A stretch of DNA of 64,000 nt from Sphingomonas sp. Y57 (GTDB lineage: Bacteria; Pseudomonadota; Alphaproteobacteria; Sphingomonadales; Sphingomonadaceae), in the NCBI RefSeq assembly GCF_001015195.1, contig NZ_LDES01000109.1, positions 82,188-146,187 on the forward strand, read 5' to 3'. Shown here piece after piece: positions 46,615 to 56,134 of the stretch. Each line of letters opens with the position of its first letter. The first letter of the stretch is position 1. The translations under genes and the position numbers were made by a program. The notes under the pieces were generated by a model. That model searched no databases. It saw nothing but the letters and a program-made list of their open reading frames with translations, and was not told the DNA's origin.

Positions 46615-47961
46615 ATGTCCTTTGCCGATCTCGGCCTTTCTGACGAACTCCTCCGTGCGGTCTCGGAGGCCGGCTATAGCGAGCCGACGCCGATCCAGGC
46701 CCAGGCGATTCCGCCTGTGCTGATGATGAAGGACCTGATCGGCATAGCGCAGACGGGTACGGGCAAGACTGCCAGCTTCGTGCTGCCGATGATCGACATC
46801 CTCGCGCATGGCCGCAGCCGCGCCCGCATGCCGCGCTCGCTGATCCTGGAACCAACCCGGGAATTGGCCGCCCAGGTCGCCGAGAATTTCGAGAAATATG
46901 GTAAATACCATAAACTTACCATGGCTCTCCTGATTGGCGGTGTGAACATGGGCGATCAGATCGCCGCGCTCGAGAAGGGCGTCGACGTGCTGATCGCTAC
47001 TCCGGGTCGCCTGATGGACCTGTTCCAGCGCGGCAAGATCCTGCTGACCGGGTGCGGCCTGCTGGTCATCGACGAGGCGGACCGGATGCTCGACATGGGC
47101 TTCATCCCGGATATCGAGGAAATCTGCACCAAGCTGCCTGCCCAGCGGCAGACGCTGCTCTTCTCGGCAACGATGCCGGCGCCGATCAAGAAGCTGGCCG
47201 ACAAGTTCCTGTCGAATCCGAAGCAGATCGAGGTGTCGCGGCCGGCGAGTACCAACCTCGCCATCGAGCAGTCGCTGGTCGAGACGTCGAGCCGGGCAAA
47301 GCGCGAGACGCTGCGCGGCCTGCTCCGCGGCGAGGAGGTCTCGACCGCGATCATCTTCTCCAACCGCAAGACGACGGTGCGTGACCTGGCCCAAAGCCTG
47401 GGGCGTCATGGTTTCCGGGCCGGCCAGATTCATGGCGACATGGAGCAGCCGGAGCGGCTGCGCGAGCTCGATCGCTTCAAGGGCGGGGAAATCAATATCC
47501 TCGTCGCCTCCGACGTCGCCGCGCGGGGGCTCGACATCAAGGGGGTCAGCCACGTCTTCAACTTCGACGTGCCCTGGCACCCTGACGACTATGTCCATCG
47601 CGTCGGCCGCACCGGTCGTGGCGGCGCGACCGGCACTGCGATCACCCTGGTGACTCCGGAGGATGCCGAGGCGATCGAGGCGATCGAGAAGCTGACCGGC
47701 AACAAGATCGCCCGCCGCGGCAAGCCGGCTGGTGCGACCGACGAGCCGGCCGCCGAAGCGGCCGAACCGCGGCGGGAGAAGCGTGAGCGAGGCGGACGCC
47801 GCGAGAAGAAGGCCGAGGTGCCGGCACCGCGCGAGGCGAGGCGCGACGATCGCGACCGCCGTCCGCGCCGTGACGACCGCCGCCGCGATCCGATCGACGA
47901 CGAACCCGACGACGGCTGGAACGGCCCGGTGCCGGGCTTCCTGAGCGTCAGCCTGGGCTGA
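46615..47961 (+). CDS. DEAD-box RNA helicase, RhlE-like
   Basis: A 448-residue ATP-dependent RNA helicase. It has Q-motif EPTPIQAQAI, motif I AQTGTGKT, PTRELAAQ, TPGR, DEAD in LLVIDEADRMLDMGF, SAT, ASDVAARGLDI and HRVGRTGRGG. A C-terminal tail of about 90 residues rich in Arg, Glu and Asp (RDDRDRRPRRDDRRRD) is typical of RhlE-type proteins and binds RNA. Probable role in ribosome assembly or cold adaptation. Confidence 0.95.
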   Translation: MSFADLGLSDELLRAVSEAGYSEPTPIQAQAIPPVLMMKDLIGIAQTGTGKTASFVLPMIDILAHGRSRARMPRSLILEPTRELAAQVAENFEKYGKYHKLTMALLIGGVNMGDQIAALEKGVDVLIATPGRLMDLFQRGKILLTGCGLLVIDEADRMLDMGFIPDIEEICTKLPAQRQTLLFSATMPAPIKKLADKFLSNPKQIEVSRPASTNLAIEQSLVETSSRAKRETLRGLLRGEEVSTAIIFSNRKTTVRDLAQSLGRHGFRAGQIHGDMEQPERLRELDRFKGGEINILVASDVAARGLDIKGVSHVFNFDVPWHPDDYVHRVGRTGRGGATGTAITLVTPEDAEAIEAIEKLTGNKIARRGKPAGATDEPAAEAAEPRREKRERGGRREKKAEVPAPREARRDDRDRRPRRDDRRRDPIDDEPDDGWNGPVPGFLSVSLG

Positions 47962-48026
47962 ACCGCTCCTGCGCATCGGTAAGTCTAGAGCGAGCGGCTT
48001 TTTTTAATCCGACGCGCCCGCTTCCC

Positions 48027-48182
48027 CTCATCCTGAGCAGCCATTGAAGGCGAAATGACATCTCGAAGGAGTGATCAGGTGAAGACTGCCCCCGGCAGTC
48101 TTCAGTCATGTCCGGGGGAGATGACGGCCTGATCGCTTTCGGGATGGGCCTTCGCCAAGGCTCAGTCACTCCTCAGGATGAG
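48027..48182. repeat. Inverted CTCATCCTGAG/CTCAGGATGAG pair
   Basis: An 11-bp exact inverted repeat with arms at 48027-48037 and 48172-48182 brackets about 135 nt that have no convincing ORF. Together with the next element it fills the 337-nt gene-free gap between the helicase and M20 peptidase genes, which converge. Confidence 0.6.
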
Positions 48183-48214
48183 CGGGTCAGATAACAGGGC
48201 TGGATGCTTCAGGG

Positions 48215-48285
48215 CCGTTCGTCCCGAGCGAAGTCGAGGGACGTCCGCTCTCGCAACGTGTCTCGACTTCGCTCGACACGAACGG
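48215..48285. repeat. Large palindromic repeat (GTTCGTCCCGAGCGAAGTCGAG type)
   Basis: Left arm CCGTTCGTCCCGAGCGAAGT and its inverse on the right (ACTTCGCTCGACACGAACGG) form a long imperfect stem with a roughly 20-nt loop. It lies directly at the 3' end of the M20 peptidase gene and can fold on either strand. Confidence 0.7.
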
Positions 48286-48298
48286 TTTGAATTCATCG

Positions 48299-49702
48299 CT
48301 ATTTCGACAGGTCGACGATCAGCGTCCGCATCAATCTCAGCGCCGGGTCGATGCTCGCCACCGGCGCGCGTTCGTTCAGGCCGTGGGCGAAATCGTCGGC
48401 CGGGTTGAGAAACAGGCCGAGCACGCCGTAGCTCGGTACGCCCTTCGCACGGAAATAGAGGCTGTCGGTGGCGCCTGCCGCCATTTGCGGGACGATCGGC
48501 AAGCCGGGAAAGCTCTGGTCGATCCCCTTGCGAACCGCCTTCATCAGATCGGGACGGAGCGGCGATGCGTCGCTGCCCAGCGGATGATCGAGGATGGTGA
48601 CGGTCGCCCTGGGGTTGTCGATCACCTTCGCCAGCGTGTCGCGTACGCTTTCGATCGGGACGCCGGGGAAAATCCGGCAGTTGACGGACACCGTTGCCTT
48701 CTGAGGCAATGCGTTGAGCGCATGCCCCCCGGACAGCATGGTAGGGACGCAGGTGGTGCCGGTGATGCCGACATATTCGGGTTCGGCGCGCAGGGTCGCC
48801 ACTGCCGTCGCGTCGTTGGGATCATCGGCGAAGCGCAGCATCGCCGCGCCGATCGTGCCGCCGACCTGCTTGCCGGTCGCCTTGAAATAGGCCCGGGTGA
48901 TCTCGTTGAGCTGGGCGGGGAACTTATAGGCGGCGATCCGGTCGATCGCCTGCGCGAGGGTGGCGATCGCGTTGGTCGCACCCGGCCGGCTCGAATGGCC
49001 GCCAGGGTCGGTCACGCTGATCTCGATGTCGGCATAGGTCTTTTCGCCGCCCTGGACGTAGAAGGCGACCGGCTTGCCCTGCTCGTCGAGCATGCCGCCG
49101 CCGCCATCGGCATTGAGCAGGAGCTCCGCATTGCCGCCGTAGCGCTCTGCCAGGCGCGCGGTCGTCGCCATCGCCGTCTCCTCGTCTCCCGACAGCAGCA
49201 GCAGGATGTCGCGCGACGGCCTGAAACCCTCGGCCTTGAGCTTGAGCAATGTCGAGACCAGCACCGCGTCGCCGAATTTCATGTCGAGCGACCCGCGCCC
49301 GTAGACGAAGCCATTCTCCTCGACGGGAACGAAGGGGTCGCGGGTCCAATCGGAAGGCCGCGCCTCCACCACGTCCATATGGCCCGACAGGAGGAGCGGC
49401 TTGCCCTTGCCGGTGCCGCGATAGCGGGCCGCAAGCGAGATATCGTCGCCATCGCCTTCGATCACGATGTCCTCGGCCGCGAAGCCGCCCTGCTTGAGCA
49501 GGTCGGCGATATAGGTCGCCATTGCCCGGGTCTGGCCGCGGCCATGGACCGTCGGGATGGAGATCATCTTCTTCCAGATTTCGAGCATCTGGCGATGTTG
49601 CGCCGGATCGACCGGTGTCGGCGCGGCGTGCGCGGGCTGAACGGCGAAGGGCAGGATGGCGCCCGCGAGGAGGGCGGTCAGCAGGGTTCGGGCACGGCGC
49701 AT
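48299..49702 (-). CDS. M20-family metallopeptidase, secreted
   Basis: 467 residues with a signal peptide (LLTALLAGAILPFAVQPAHA, cleaved near AHA-AP). The di-zinc core shows LLLSGHMDVVEA, the catalytic GDEETAM (acid) region, GRGSLDMKFGDAVLV and a dimerisation domain with DPGGHSSRPGATNAI. It is a carboxypeptidase/dipeptidase-like enzyme acting in the periplasm; the exact peptide is unknown. It converges on the helicase across the repeat-rich gap. Confidence 0.94.
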   Translation of the reverse strand: MRRARTLLTALLAGAILPFAVQPAHAAPTPVDPAQHRQMLEIWKKMISIPTVHGRGQTRAMATYIADLLKQGGFAAEDIVIEGDGDDISLAARYRGTGKGKPLLLSGHMDVVEARPSDWTRDPFVPVEENGFVYGRGSLDMKFGDAVLVSTLLKLKAEGFRPSRDILLLLSGDEETAMATTARLAERYGGNAELLLNADGGGGMLDEQGKPVAFYVQGGEKTYADIEISVTDPGGHSSRPGATNAIATLAQAIDRIAAYKFPAQLNEITRAYFKATGKQVGGTIGAAMLRFADDPNDATAVATLRAEPEYVGITGTTCVPTMLSGGHALNALPQKATVSVNCRIFPGVPIESVRDTLAKVIDNPRATVTILDHPLGSDASPLRPDLMKAVRKGIDQSFPGLPIVPQMAAGATDSLYFRAKGVPSYGVLGLFLNPADDFAHGLNERAPVASIDPALRLMRTLIVDLSK

Positions 49703-49756
49703 CGATGCGTCCTTACAGGGGTGAAAACCGGAGATTGGCGGGGCGCCGGTCGGCCG

Positions 49757-51331
49757 TCAATCGCCGTGCATGCGGGCCGCGTCCCACAGCTTGCGGAACT
49801 TGCGCCGCCAGCGGCCGCGGTTGCGTTCGCGCCGGGCGCGGCGTTTCTCGCGGATCGTATCGAACAGCTGCCGGGTGCCGCGCCTCAGGAAGCCGCGGAA
49901 CAGGCCGCGGCTCGACAGGGGCTCGAACCGCTCGTCGACCGATTCGGGATCGAGCAGGCCGCTTGCGCCAAGGGCCAGCGTCGCGTCGCTCCACTGGTCC
50001 GGTTCGAAGGGAACGAGCGACTTGGCCGTACCGGTCAGGCACTCGACCGTGGCGATCAGCGATCCCGTCCGGTCGAAGGCATCGCGAACCGCTTCGGGGG
50101 AGACGCCGAGATGTTCCGCCATCAGCGTCTCGCGCAGGCCGCGGATCACCGGGTCCGGCGCTTCGGCGTCGGTCCCTTCCAGCGCGATGTCGCATTCGCT
50201 GTCCAGCCCCATCGACCGGTTGTTCATGTTGGACGATCCCACGCGGAGGATGCGGTCGTCGACGATCATCAGCTTCGAATGGACGTAGATCGGCTTCCGG
50301 CCGGCGGTGACGGGGGTATAGATCTGGAAATGATCGTCGCGGTCGATCTCCGCCAGCGCGAAGAACAGTTCGGCGCGTGCGCTGCCCATCGCCGCTTCCT
50401 GCAGCCAGCCGTCGGCGCTGATCGGGTTGACGATGACGATCTCGGGCGGATGGCGCTCGGTCAGTCGCCGGGCGATCGCCTCGGCGACGCGGCGCGACGC
50501 GAAATATTGGTTGTCGGCATAGATGAAACGCTTGGCCGCGGCGATCAGGTCGACATAGAGTTGCTCGATCTCGCGGACCTCGGCGGCATTCTCGCTCTTC
50601 GGATGGGTGCGGGCGATGGCGATCGGCCGGTCCCGGAACAGGGGTTCGACTCGATCAGGCCATATTCCGCCGTGCGGTGTCGGCACAGGGAGGTGCTGAC
50701 CCGTCGCGCGCTTCCAGCGATCACGCGCCAGGTCGCCCAGGGCGGCGGCTGCCGGTCCCTCGATCATCCCGGCGGTGTCGTGCCAGGGCATATAGGGGTT
50801 GCCATTCGGCCGGCGGCGGCGTGGATCGCCGTCGAGATGCTCGGGGGTGTCCCAGCGGTCCTCGGTCATGTCGATGCCGCCACACAGCGCGACCGAGTCG
50901 TCGATCACGAGGATCTTCTGGTGATGGGTCGCGCCGATCGGATGGCTGCTGTCAAAGCGGATCGATACGTTCCGTGTCATCCGCCAATGCAGGATGGTGA
51001 AGATCGACAGCCCGCGCGTCAGCATCTTCAGGAAGCCCATGTTCCAGATCAGCAGGTTGATCCGCAGGTCCGGCCGGCGCCGGACGAGCCATGGAATGAA
51101 TTGCGCCAGGCAGTTGGGCGGCTCGTCGCCACCCGCCTCCTCGGCGAGGTCGGGATCGAGGAGGATGCGGGGATCGACGTCCCAGCCGACCAGCAATATC
51201 TGCTCGCGCGCCTGCAGCATCGCGTCGCGCGCGGCCCGGAAATAATCGGCGGCGTCGATAATCACAGCCGTCCGCGACGCCTGTTCGATCCGCCAGCAAT
51301 TCTCGCCCTGTACGAATATCCCGCTCGACAT
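49757..51331 (-). CDS. Phospholipase D-like protein (two HKD motifs)
   Basis: A 524-residue protein with two HKD catalytic motifs: HHQKILVIDD and VHSKLMIVDD, each with the downstream GG.. or GS.N element (CGGIDMTEDRW; VGSSNMNNRS). The C-terminus is an arginine-rich basic tail (REKRRARRERNRGRWRRK). No signal peptide or strong transmembrane segment. It may be a phosphatidyltransferase or phospholipase D; substrate open. ATG at 51331; divergent from the heme oxygenase gene. Confidence 0.93.
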   Translation of the reverse strand: MSSGIFVQGENCWRIEQASRTAVIIDAADYFRAARDAMLQAREQILLVGWDVDPRILLDPDLAEEAGGDEPPNCLAQFIPWLVRRRPDLRINLLIWNMGFLKMLTRGLSIFTILHWRMTRNVSIRFDSSHPIGATHHQKILVIDDSVALCGGIDMTEDRWDTPEHLDGDPRRRRPNGNPYMPWHDTAGMIEGPAAAALGDLARDRWKRATGQHLPVPTPHGGIWPDRVEPLFRDRPIAIARTHPKSENAAEVREIEQLYVDLIAAAKRFIYADNQYFASRRVAEAIARRLTERHPPEIVIVNPISADGWLQEAAMGSARAELFFALAEIDRDDHFQIYTPVTAGRKPIYVHSKLMIVDDRILRVGSSNMNNRSMGLDSECDIALEGTDAEAPDPVIRGLRETLMAEHLGVSPEAVRDAFDRTGSLIATVECLTGTAKSLVPFEPDQWSDATLALGASGLLDPESVDERFEPLSSRGLFRGFLRRGTRQLFDTIREKRRARRERNRGRWRRKFRKLWDAARMHGD

Positions 51332-51384
51332 CACTCGTCCGACACCGAATATAGGCCCCTGATTTTGGCCCCGTAACATTTTCC

Positions 51385-52014
51385 ATGGACCCTAACGCGC
51401 CGCCGCTCGTTTCGTGCCATTGGAGCCGGTGCCAGTCCACGACCATCTGGGACACTATCTTGAACGCGGAGAATGGCATTTCCCTGAGGGACAGATTGCG
51501 GCGGGAAACCGGAGCGGCGCACGGGCGTGTCGATGGCTTGTTCGGCGCCTGCGATCTCGGGACCGAGCGAGGATACGGCACCTTCCTGCGGGCCCAGGCG
51601 GTCGCATGGGAAACCCTGCGTCCGCTGCTTGGCGATGGATCGCTTGCGCGTGCCGATGCGCTCCGGCGCGATCTGGATGCGCTGGGCCTGGCTGTGCCGC
51701 CGCCGCTTGGCGACGTCGACCTCCCCGAGACCGCGACGGCGGGCCATGACTATGTGCTCGAAGGCTCGCGCCTCGGCTCGGCGGTCCTGCTCCGGCAGCT
51801 GCGGGCCGCGTCGCCGGCGCTTGCCGAAAGGGCCGGAGCCTATCTTCTGGAGTCTGGCGACACGGCCGGATGGAAACATCTGTCGACTAGGTTACAGAAT
51901 GAGGGAGGCGTCCATGATAGAAATGACAAAATCGTCGAGGATGCCCTGTTCGTTTTCGACCTTTTCGAACGATCATGGCATGCGGTGGACCTGAGCCCCG
52001 CCAACATAAGCTGA
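51385..52014 (+). CDS. bphO: Heme oxygenase (BphO type)
   Basis: A 209-residue biliverdin-producing heme oxygenase. The proximal heme histidine lies in LRRETGAAHGRVDGLFG, and the helical body includes GTFLRAQAVAWETL and the distal glycine helix GSRLGSAVLLRQL. It turns heme into biliverdin, iron and CO. The first ~25 residues from the ATG at 51385 look unconserved, so an initiation near the TTG at 51460 is possible. The stop lies 4 nt before the phytochrome start, which supplies the obvious use for biliverdin. Confidence 0.88.
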   Translation: MDPNAPPLVSCHWSRCQSTTIWDTILNAENGISLRDRLRRETGAAHGRVDGLFGACDLGTERGYGTFLRAQAVAWETLRPLLGDGSLARADALRRDLDALGLAVPPPLGDVDLPETATAGHDYVLEGSRLGSAVLLRQLRAASPALAERAGAYLLESGDTAGWKHLSTRLQNEGGVHDRNDKIVEDALFVFDLFERSWHAVDLSPANIS

Positions 52015-52018
52015 GACA

Positions 52019-54592
52019 TTGACGGCCCCACAAACCGACCAGCCCGATCTTACCGCATGTGACCGCGAGCCGATCCATCTTCTCGGTGCCGTCCAGAGCT
52101 TTGGATTCCTGCTCGCCGTGTCGTCGGACTGGCTGGTCAGCCGTGCCTCGGAAAATCTCGCCGATCATATCGGAACGGCGTGGGACGTAGCTCTAGGCCA
52201 ACCGCTCCACGCGGTGGTGTCGCCCGAGGCCGTCCACGATATCCGCAACCGGATCGCCTATCTCCAGGGCGAGGATTCGGTGGAGCGGCTGTTGCGCGTC
52301 CGCCTGAAGCCGGACCTGCCCGAATATGACGTGGCGATCCACTTCAGCCATGGCTCTATCGTCATCGAGGGCGAGCCGAGCGGGCCGGCGGGGCACGAGG
52401 ATATCGGCATTACCGTGCGCTCGATGCTGATGCGGCAGAGCCAGGCCGGCTCGATCCAGAATTTCCAGCTCAACGCGGTGCGGCAGATCCGTGCGATCAC
52501 CGGGTTCGATCGCGTGATGCTGTATCGCTTCGACCAGGACGGCGCGGGCGAGGTGGTGGCCGAGTCCGTGGCGTCCAAGCATGAGTCCTTCCTGGGCCTG
52601 CGCTATCCCGCGACCGATATCCCGCGCCAGGCGCGCGCGCTCTATCTGCGCAACGTGCTGCGCGTGATCGCCGACCTTCAGGATCCCGGCGCCCGGATAC
52701 TTCCCGTTCGCGACCTGCAGGGGCAGCCGATCGACCTGTCGATGTCGGTGCTCCGGTCGGTGTCGTCCGTCCACATCGAATATCTCTCGAACATGGGCGT
52801 ACGGGCGTCTCTGTCGATCTCGGTGGTGTGCGAGGGGCGGTTGTGGGGATTGATCGCCTGCCATCACCACTCGCCGCTGCGCCCATCGCTGGAACAGCGC
52901 ACCGCGGCGGAACTGTTCGGGCGGATGTTCTCGATGATGCTCGAGTCGCGCGAGCGCGAGGAGACGGCCGGTTATGAACAACGGTCGCGGGCGATCGCAG
53001 ATCGGCTGATGGCGGTGGTCGCGCAGGACGCCACGCTGCTCCACGATCCCGAATGGATTGGTGAGACGATCGGTGCGGCGATCCCGAACGACGGCATCGG
53101 TGTCTATCTCGACGGCCGGATCGCGCTGTCGGGAATGGCGCCCGACGAAAGCCAGTTCCGGGCGCTGATCCGTCAACTGAGCATGGGAGCGGCTTCGCAG
53201 ATCGTGATCACCGATCACCTGTCGCAGCTCCATTCGCCTGCTGCTGCCTATGCCGAGCGCGCAGCGGGCATGCTCGCCATTCCGATCTCGCGCAGCCCGC
53301 GAGACTATGTCGTGCTGTTCCGGACCGAGAAGATCCGTTCAGTCCGCTGGGCCGGCGATCCGCAGAAGGCGATGGAGGACGATGCCCATGGCGTGCGCCT
53401 GTCGCCGCGCAAGAGCTTCGAGGCCTGGCGCCAACTCGTCCAGGGGGTCAGCGAGCCATTTACGGCCGCCGAGCGGCGCGTAGCGGAGGCCGTCCGTACC
53501 TCCCTGCTCGAGGTGGTGCTGCTCTTGTCCGAAGAGCGGGAGAGCGACCAGGCCAAGGCGCATGAGCGGCAGGACCTGCTGATCGCCGAACTCAATCACC
53601 GCGTCCGCAACGTGCTCAGCCTGGTCCGCAGCCTGATCTCGCGGACGCGTGGCAGCGCGCAAAGCTATCAGGAGTTCGCCGAGACCCTTGAGGGCCGGGT
53701 CCAGTCGCTGGCGCGCGCGCATGACCAGCTGACGATGAAGCATTGGGGGCCGGCCGAGATCGAGCCGCTGGTACGGGCGGAGGCCAGCGCCTATCTTGCC
53801 GACAATGGCGATCGCGTCCGTGTGTCGGGGCCGCGCGTCCTGCTTGACCCGGCGGCCTTCAACACGCTGTCGCTGGTGCTCCACGAACTGATCACCAATT
53901 GCGCGAAATATGGTGCCCTCAGCGATAGCGGCCATGTCGATCTGAGCTGGAGCATCGACGGCGACGGGTCATTGCTGATCAGCTGGCGCGAGACCGGGGG
54001 CCCGCCGGTCCGCGCGCCGGAACGCCGGGGGTTCGGCACGACGATTATCGAGCGGTCGATCCCTTACGATCTCGGCGGGCGGGCGCGAACCAGCTTCCGA
54101 TTGACGGGGCTGGAGGCGGAGTTCTCGATCCCCGGCCGGTTCGTCACGATGGGCAGCGGTGTCGTCGGCGATGCCGATCCCGATGAATCCGTTGCCGACG
54201 TGGCCGTGCAAGCCGCGAATTTTCCTCGCGTCGTCCTGTTGGTCGAAGACAGCATGCTGATCGCACTCGATGTCGAGGATGCGTTGAAATCGCTGGGCGC
54301 CCGGCGGGTCCTGACCGCTTCCTCGGTTCGCCAGGCACGCGATGCGATCGCCGAGGGGGCGATCGACTTCGCGATCCTGGACATCAACCTGGGCACGGAT
54401 TCGAGCCTGTCGATAGCCGAGCAACTCCGCGAGGCGGATATTCCGTTCCTGTTCGCGAGCGGCTATGGCGAACAGGCGCAGTTGCCGGCCGAATTCGCCG
54501 ATCAGGAAGTCATCGCCAAACCTTACGGGCAGGCGGAGATAACAGAGGCGCTCCAGCGCATGCGGACGAAGGGCGGCCGGATCGTCCCCTGA
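52019..54592 (+). CDS. bphP: Bacteriophytochrome hybrid histidine kinase (PAS-GAF-PHY-HWE-REC)
   Basis: An 857-residue red/far-red photoreceptor. Cys14 in LTACDREPIHLLG is the biliverdin attachment site; the PAS domain spans about 15-125. The GAF domain (145-310) has DIP at 200-202 and CHHHSP at 281-286. The PHY domain (325-500) has VRWAGDP and the tongue motif PRKSF (463-467). An HWE/HisKA_2 kinase follows with AELNHRVRN (H527) and a GFGTTII ATP lid. A receiver at about 745-857 has VEDSMLIALD and FAILDINLG. Translation must start at the TTG at 52019, because an in-frame TAA precedes it at 52007. Confidence 0.95.
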   Translation: MTAPQTDQPDLTACDREPIHLLGAVQSFGFLLAVSSDWLVSRASENLADHIGTAWDVALGQPLHAVVSPEAVHDIRNRIAYLQGEDSVERLLRVRLKPDLPEYDVAIHFSHGSIVIEGEPSGPAGHEDIGITVRSMLMRQSQAGSIQNFQLNAVRQIRAITGFDRVMLYRFDQDGAGEVVAESVASKHESFLGLRYPATDIPRQARALYLRNVLRVIADLQDPGARILPVRDLQGQPIDLSMSVLRSVSSVHIEYLSNMGVRASLSISVVCEGRLWGLIACHHHSPLRPSLEQRTAAELFGRMFSMMLESREREETAGYEQRSRAIADRLMAVVAQDATLLHDPEWIGETIGAAIPNDGIGVYLDGRIALSGMAPDESQFRALIRQLSMGAASQIVITDHLSQLHSPAAAYAERAAGMLAIPISRSPRDYVVLFRTEKIRSVRWAGDPQKAMEDDAHGVRLSPRKSFEAWRQLVQGVSEPFTAAERRVAEAVRTSLLEVVLLLSEERESDQAKAHERQDLLIAELNHRVRNVLSLVRSLISRTRGSAQSYQEFAETLEGRVQSLARAHDQLTMKHWGPAEIEPLVRAEASAYLADNGDRVRVSGPRVLLDPAAFNTLSLVLHELITNCAKYGALSDSGHVDLSWSIDGDGSLLISWRETGGPPVRAPERRGFGTTIIERSIPYDLGGRARTSFRLTGLEAEFSIPGRFVTMGSGVVGDADPDESVADVAVQAANFPRVVLLVEDSMLIALDVEDALKSLGARRVLTASSVRQARDAIAEGAIDFAILDINLGTDSSLSIAEQLREADIPFLFASGYGEQAQLPAEFADQEVIAKPYGQAEITEALQRMRTKGGRIVP

Positions 54593-54613
54593 CCCCGTTC
54601 CGGCATGCACCGC

Positions 54614-56047
54614 TCAATGCCGCACCAGCTTCCATAGCGCGGTGATTACCGACCGCTGGAACAGCAACAGCGCGGCGATCCACGCAACCCCCAGGATCGC
54701 TGCCGCCTGGATCACGGCCGGGATCGGGTGTGCCGGGATGCCGCCCCCGCGGGCCATATCGATACCTATCCCGGTCGCGGCAACGACCGCGCAGATCGCG
54801 ATCGACGGCAGCAGGCTCGTCAGAGCCTCGCGGACCGTGAACAGCCCCAGTCGCGCGCCCAGACGGATCGCCATCGCCGCGTAGACCAGCGAAACGCCCA
54901 CCGTTCCGGCCGCAACCAGGACGATATTGGTCTGGCTCAGCAGCACCAGCATGACGACGCGCGCGCCCTGGTCGCACAGGCTGAGCAGGAACAGCGGGCG
55001 GGCATGACCGAGCCCCGACAGCGACGCGCCGAGAACGACGAACTGGCCGGTGATCGCCGCCGCCACGCATACCCACGGCGCAGGGGCGATCGAGGCCTGC
55101 CACTGCCAGCCGTATAGCCCGATCAGGATCGGCGCGGACTGGGTTCCGATGCCGATCATGATGGGCGAGAAGATGCAGCCGAACAGCCGCATCCGGAGCA
55201 ACAGCGTGGTGCGCGCGTCGACGCCGCGGCGCATCTCGTGCGCGACCAGCGGCGCGAGGATGCTCAGCACGGGCGGTGCGGCATAGTTCCACAGCATGCG
55301 CGGCAGCATTTCCGCCCGGTCGAGGAAGGCGGCCGAAGCGATGCCGAGCGAGCGGCCGACGAACAGCTCGTTGAGGCGCGGGCCGATCTGGTTGAGCAGC
55401 GTGCTGCCGAGCACCCAGCCGGTGAAGGAGGAGATCGACCGCCAGTGGACGAGGGCAGGGCGGAAGACGAAGCCGGCGGGGCGGCTGGCCAGCATCACGC
55501 CCAGGCTGACGACTCCGCTGGCCAGCGTCGCATAGGCCATCGACAGCGTCCCCCAGCCGAGGAAGGCAAGGCAGACAGCGGTCGCCGCGCTGGACGCCGC
55601 CCCGGCCAGCATCGCGACCATGATCGCCTTGAACCGCAGCGTGCGGTTGAGCAGGCCATGGGCGAGCACCTGGAAGGGCGCGAGCAGATAGGTGAAGGCG
55701 ACGATCCGCAGGACGTCGGCGATGACCGCTTCCCGATAGAAGGCAGCGATCAGGGGGGCGGCGAGGAAGATCAGCAGCGCGAAGCCGAAGCTGGCGATCA
55801 TCGCCAGCCCGAGCGCGGTGCGGATGCGACCCTGATCGAGCTCGGGCGCCGAGACGAGGAACATGTTGATGCCGGCGCTGCGCAGCGTCTGCGCGATCAT
55901 CACGGCCGCCAGGGCGATCGAGAAGGCGCCCAGTTCGTGCGGGGAGAGCAGGCGGGCGACGATCAGGCTGGCGGAAAAGTCGATGACGAACTGGATCGCG
56001 GTCTGGATGCCGACGATCCGCGCCATCGCGCTGCCGCTCATACTCAA
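54614..56047 (-). CDS. Polysaccharide flippase/MATE-like exporter (Wzx type)
   Basis: A 477-residue membrane protein with about 14 hydrophobic helices. The N-terminal segment ARLLSPHELGAFSIALAAV and the repeated AxL.. helices fit the lipopolysaccharide biosynthesis (Polysacc_synt_3) flippases that move lipid-linked sugars across the inner membrane. No glycosyltransferase lies next to it here, so its glycan is unknown. The first ATG is at 56047; one at 56041 is also possible. Confidence 0.9.
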   Translation of the reverse strand: MSMSGSAMARIVGIQTAIQFVIDFSASLIVARLLSPHELGAFSIALAAVMIAQTLRSAGINMFLVSAPELDQGRIRTALGLAMIASFGFALLIFLAAPLIAAFYREAVIADVLRIVAFTYLLAPFQVLAHGLLNRTLRFKAIMVAMLAGAASSAATAVCLAFLGWGTLSMAYATLASGVVSLGVMLASRPAGFVFRPALVHWRSISSFTGWVLGSTLLNQIGPRLNELFVGRSLGIASAAFLDRAEMLPRMLWNYAAPPVLSILAPLVAHEMRRGVDARTTLLLRMRLFGCIFSPIMIGIGTQSAPILIGLYGWQWQASIAPAPWVCVAAAITGQFVVLGASLSGLGHARPLFLLSLCDQGARVVMLVLLSQTNIVLVAAGTVGVSLVYAAMAIRLGARLGLFTVREALTSLLPSIAICAVVAATGIGIDMARGGGIPAHPIPAVIQAAAILGVAWIAALLLFQRSVITALWKLVRH

Positions 56048-56134
56048 AAGCCGTCATCCTTCCCCAAGGGTGCGTCGGCGACGCTACAGCCCATCATTCG
56101 CTTCGTGAAGATGGCGCAGCGCGCCGACGTCCGA

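Noticed and set aside
48287..51376. A 1029-codon plus-strand open frame across the M20 and phospholipase D genes
   Set aside because: It is exactly antisense to two well-supported genes and its product is low-complexity, Arg/Gly/Ala-rich with no motif, the usual effect of high third-position GC.
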